From JAJRVM01 sp963700515 (GTDB lineage: Bacteria; Planctomycetota; Planctomycetia; Pirellulales; Pirellulaceae): a DNA stretch of 64,000 bases. The first letter of the stretch is position 1. The number at the start of each line of letters is the position of its first letter. Shown in pieces: positions 62,835-64,000 of the stretch. The position numbers were made by a program, and so were the translations under genes. Location of the stretch: NCBI GenBank assembly GCA_963700515.1, contig CAVOXY010000013.1, positions 1-64,000 of the forward strand. The letters are read 5' to 3'. The notes under the pieces were generated by a model that ran no database searches, had not been told where the DNA came from, and saw nothing but the letters and a program-made list of their open reading frames with translations.

Positions 62835-63145
62835 TGTTATTTGTTACTTGTTACTTGTTACTTGTTACTTGTTACTGATTGTGTATTGATTCGATACGTT
62901 GTGCAACGTCCGAAACACAAAGAAATCCTCAACGACTACCAATAGCCAATAACGTAACACTTTAGCCGATTGGCGAGACGGTCAAGTCAAGATCAGTTTT
63001 CCCTTTCCCTAATCTCGCCATTATTCGCAGAGTGAGCTTGGATTGGGCTTGATGAGTGTGCTCTACCATTCGGCTAACTAGTTACCAATTAACAATTAAC
63101 AAATAACAAGTAACAAATAACAAGTAACAAGTAACAAGTAACAAA
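62835..63145. repeat. inverted heptamer locus (TTACTTG / AACAAGT)
   Basis: Left arm 62835-62876 has about five TTACTTG words. Right arm 63082-63145 has AACAAGT/AACAATT words in the opposite sense. The ~205-base core carries an inner imperfect inverted repeat (TTAGCCGATTGG at 62962-62973 with CCATTCGGCTAA at 63066-63077). Confidence 0.8.
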
Positions 63146-63146
63146 A

Positions 63147-63180
63147 AGAGCGGAGTGCGTTTGGTGACGCACTCCGCTCT
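63147..63180 (-). terminator. Rho-independent terminator of murF
   Basis: A perfect 14-bp stem AGAGCGGAGTGCGT / ACGCACTCCGCTCT around a six-base loop. On the minus strand it is followed by TTTTT, about 120 bases after the murF stop. Confidence 0.85.
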
Positions 63181-63297
63181 CGTGTTCCCTGGCACCGGAG
63201 CGACCGAGGCCGCTCCGGTGCACAGACGTAAGTCCCATCGCGAAGCACTCGCTGTGGCAGTTGACCCAGAAACTGCCTGATCAGCGAGCATATCGCT

Positions 63298-64000
63298 TCA
63301 ACCCAGGAGGGAGGGTTGCACCGACTTCCCGCAAAGTCGACACGTACGACGGGACTTCAAATGTATGGTGTGGGGCTCACTCGCCCCTTCATTTCTCCCA
63401 GGCGTTGTTACGCTGCCGCCCGCGCCGCTGCGGGCCGGCACTTGCCGGACCATCTGCTGCATTGCTGCCGATCGCTTGCCGCTGACGAGCAGGACATCGG
63501 CGATCTGTAAAGAGCTGGTCAATTTATCCGTCACCTCATGTTCGCTCTGGCACACTTCGACGGATCGACGAGGCATGCCGGCTTGTATCGCGGCGTCAGC
63601 CGTGACACGCGCGTGATCACCGCAACAGATCAGTACATCGGCGCCACTCCATGTCACGATTCGGTGTCCCAACTGGCCGTGTTGTTGAGGAGCCTGTTCG
63701 TGGTCCACATCCAAGTCGCCGCAGACAATCAGTCGCTTGCCTTGCGTCGAGGTTTCGGATAGCAGTTCCAGTGCCACATTCATCGATTCGAGCGTGGCGT
63801 TGTATGTATCATCGATCAGCGTGATGCCCGAGATCGACGTCACGTTGCACCGGCTGTCTGGCAGGCGCACACTTCGTGCGGCCGCCTGCATGTCGATCGG
63901 GGACACGGACAGCAGTTTTCCGATTGTCACGGCAGCCAGGGCTGCCACCAGGTTGTGTCGTCCCCAAACGGGAAACAGGAAGCGTCGATCATCGACGTCC
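63298..64000 (-). CDS. murF: UDP-MurNAc-tripeptide D-Ala-D-Ala ligase, 3' part only
   Basis: Partial gene whose start lies beyond the window edge; 234 codons seen. MurF adds D-Ala-D-Ala to the peptidoglycan precursor. The frame is open to the edge with FLFPVWGRHNLVAALAAVTIG, the family G-x-H-N block, then LIDDTYNATLESMNVALELL and RLIVCGDL. The C-terminal domain has DVLLVSGKRSAAMQQMV, the usual K-G-S/R-type end. The last ~45 residues (Ser/Arg/Cys-rich) are not typical of MurF and may reflect a late frame change. A hairpin with T-tract follows. Confidence 0.9.
   Translation of the reverse strand, partial: DVDDRRFLFPVWGRHNLVAALAAVTIGKLLSVSPIDMQAAARSVRLPDSRCNVTSISGITLIDDTYNATLESMNVALELLSETSTQGKRLIVCGDLDVDHEQAPQQHGQLGHRIVTWSGADVLICCGDHARVTADAAIQAGMPRRSVEVCQSEHEVTDKLTSSLQIADVLLVSGKRSAAMQQMVRQVPARSGAGGSVTTPGRNEGASEPHTIHLKSRRTCRLCGKSVQPSLLG

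Larger units (their letters stand above)
62820..63297. other. intergenic region with large inverted heptamer locus
   Basis: 478 bases between murF stop and the SDR start. Contains the mirrored TTACTTG/AACAAGT arrays, the 16-mer CGTAACACTTTAGCCG at 62953-62968, a nested inverted repeat, and the murF terminator. Confidence 0.6.

Noticed and set aside
1..64000. tRNA or rRNA genes
   Set aside because: No cloverleaf with T-loop and anticodon arm or rRNA core sequence was recognised by eye; a tRNAscan or Rfam search would be needed to exclude them.

Overview
The window looks like chromosome from a planctomycete (Pirellulales-like). Supporting traits are the LEPRRLLA N-terminal signature on a giant secreted repeat protein, dockerin repeats, a large PQQ-type beta-propeller protein, several FHA proteins, a giant Ser/Thr kinase, a caspase-like/vWA membrane protein, IS110, CsrA, and GC-rich coding DNA. 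No rRNA or tRNA gene was recognised.

Layout. 0-2.5 kb: broken IS110 transposase and a ParE/RelE-type toxin-antitoxin pair. 3-29 kb: accessory block of a methyltransferase/SnoaL reading frame, an FHA-FHA-TM-trypsin-like protein, an exported protein, an FHA protein, a TonB-dependent receptor, a ~1,840-residue kinase, a ~1,760-residue Ca-binding-repeat/dockerin protein, a small FHA protein and a ~1,730-residue caspase-like/vWA protein. 29-40 kb: LolD-type ATPase, membrane-anchored secreted protein, cyclophilin, a molybdate/tungstate-type ABC operon (tandem binding protein, permease, ATPase) and the beta-propeller protein. 40.4-46.2 kb: 22-unit, ~263-bp satellite array. 46-64 kb: mostly housekeeping genes: cinA, copA, murB, an ftsQ-like gene, csrA, isochorismatase, hslV-hslU-tsaE, thiL, htrA-like protease, lipoprotein, SDR and the 3' part of murF.

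Many otherwise convincing genes (murB, permease, binding protein, htrA, kinase, caspase/vWA, propeller, repeat protein) are interrupted by one-base frame changes where the next frame continues the same family. This fits indel errors in the assembly better than mass gene decay. I annotate these as single genes and give the approximate break points.

The most unusual signal is non-coding. Short 7-8 bp words are tandemly repeated and mirrored in opposite orientation around a unique core at several intergenic loci. One such family (word GCGGAAT) has expanded into the 22-copy satellite, and a solitary relative lies at 57.5 kb. The second notable theme is a set of kinase, FHA, caspase-like and vWA proteins in one accessory block, several of them with altered catalytic motifs.
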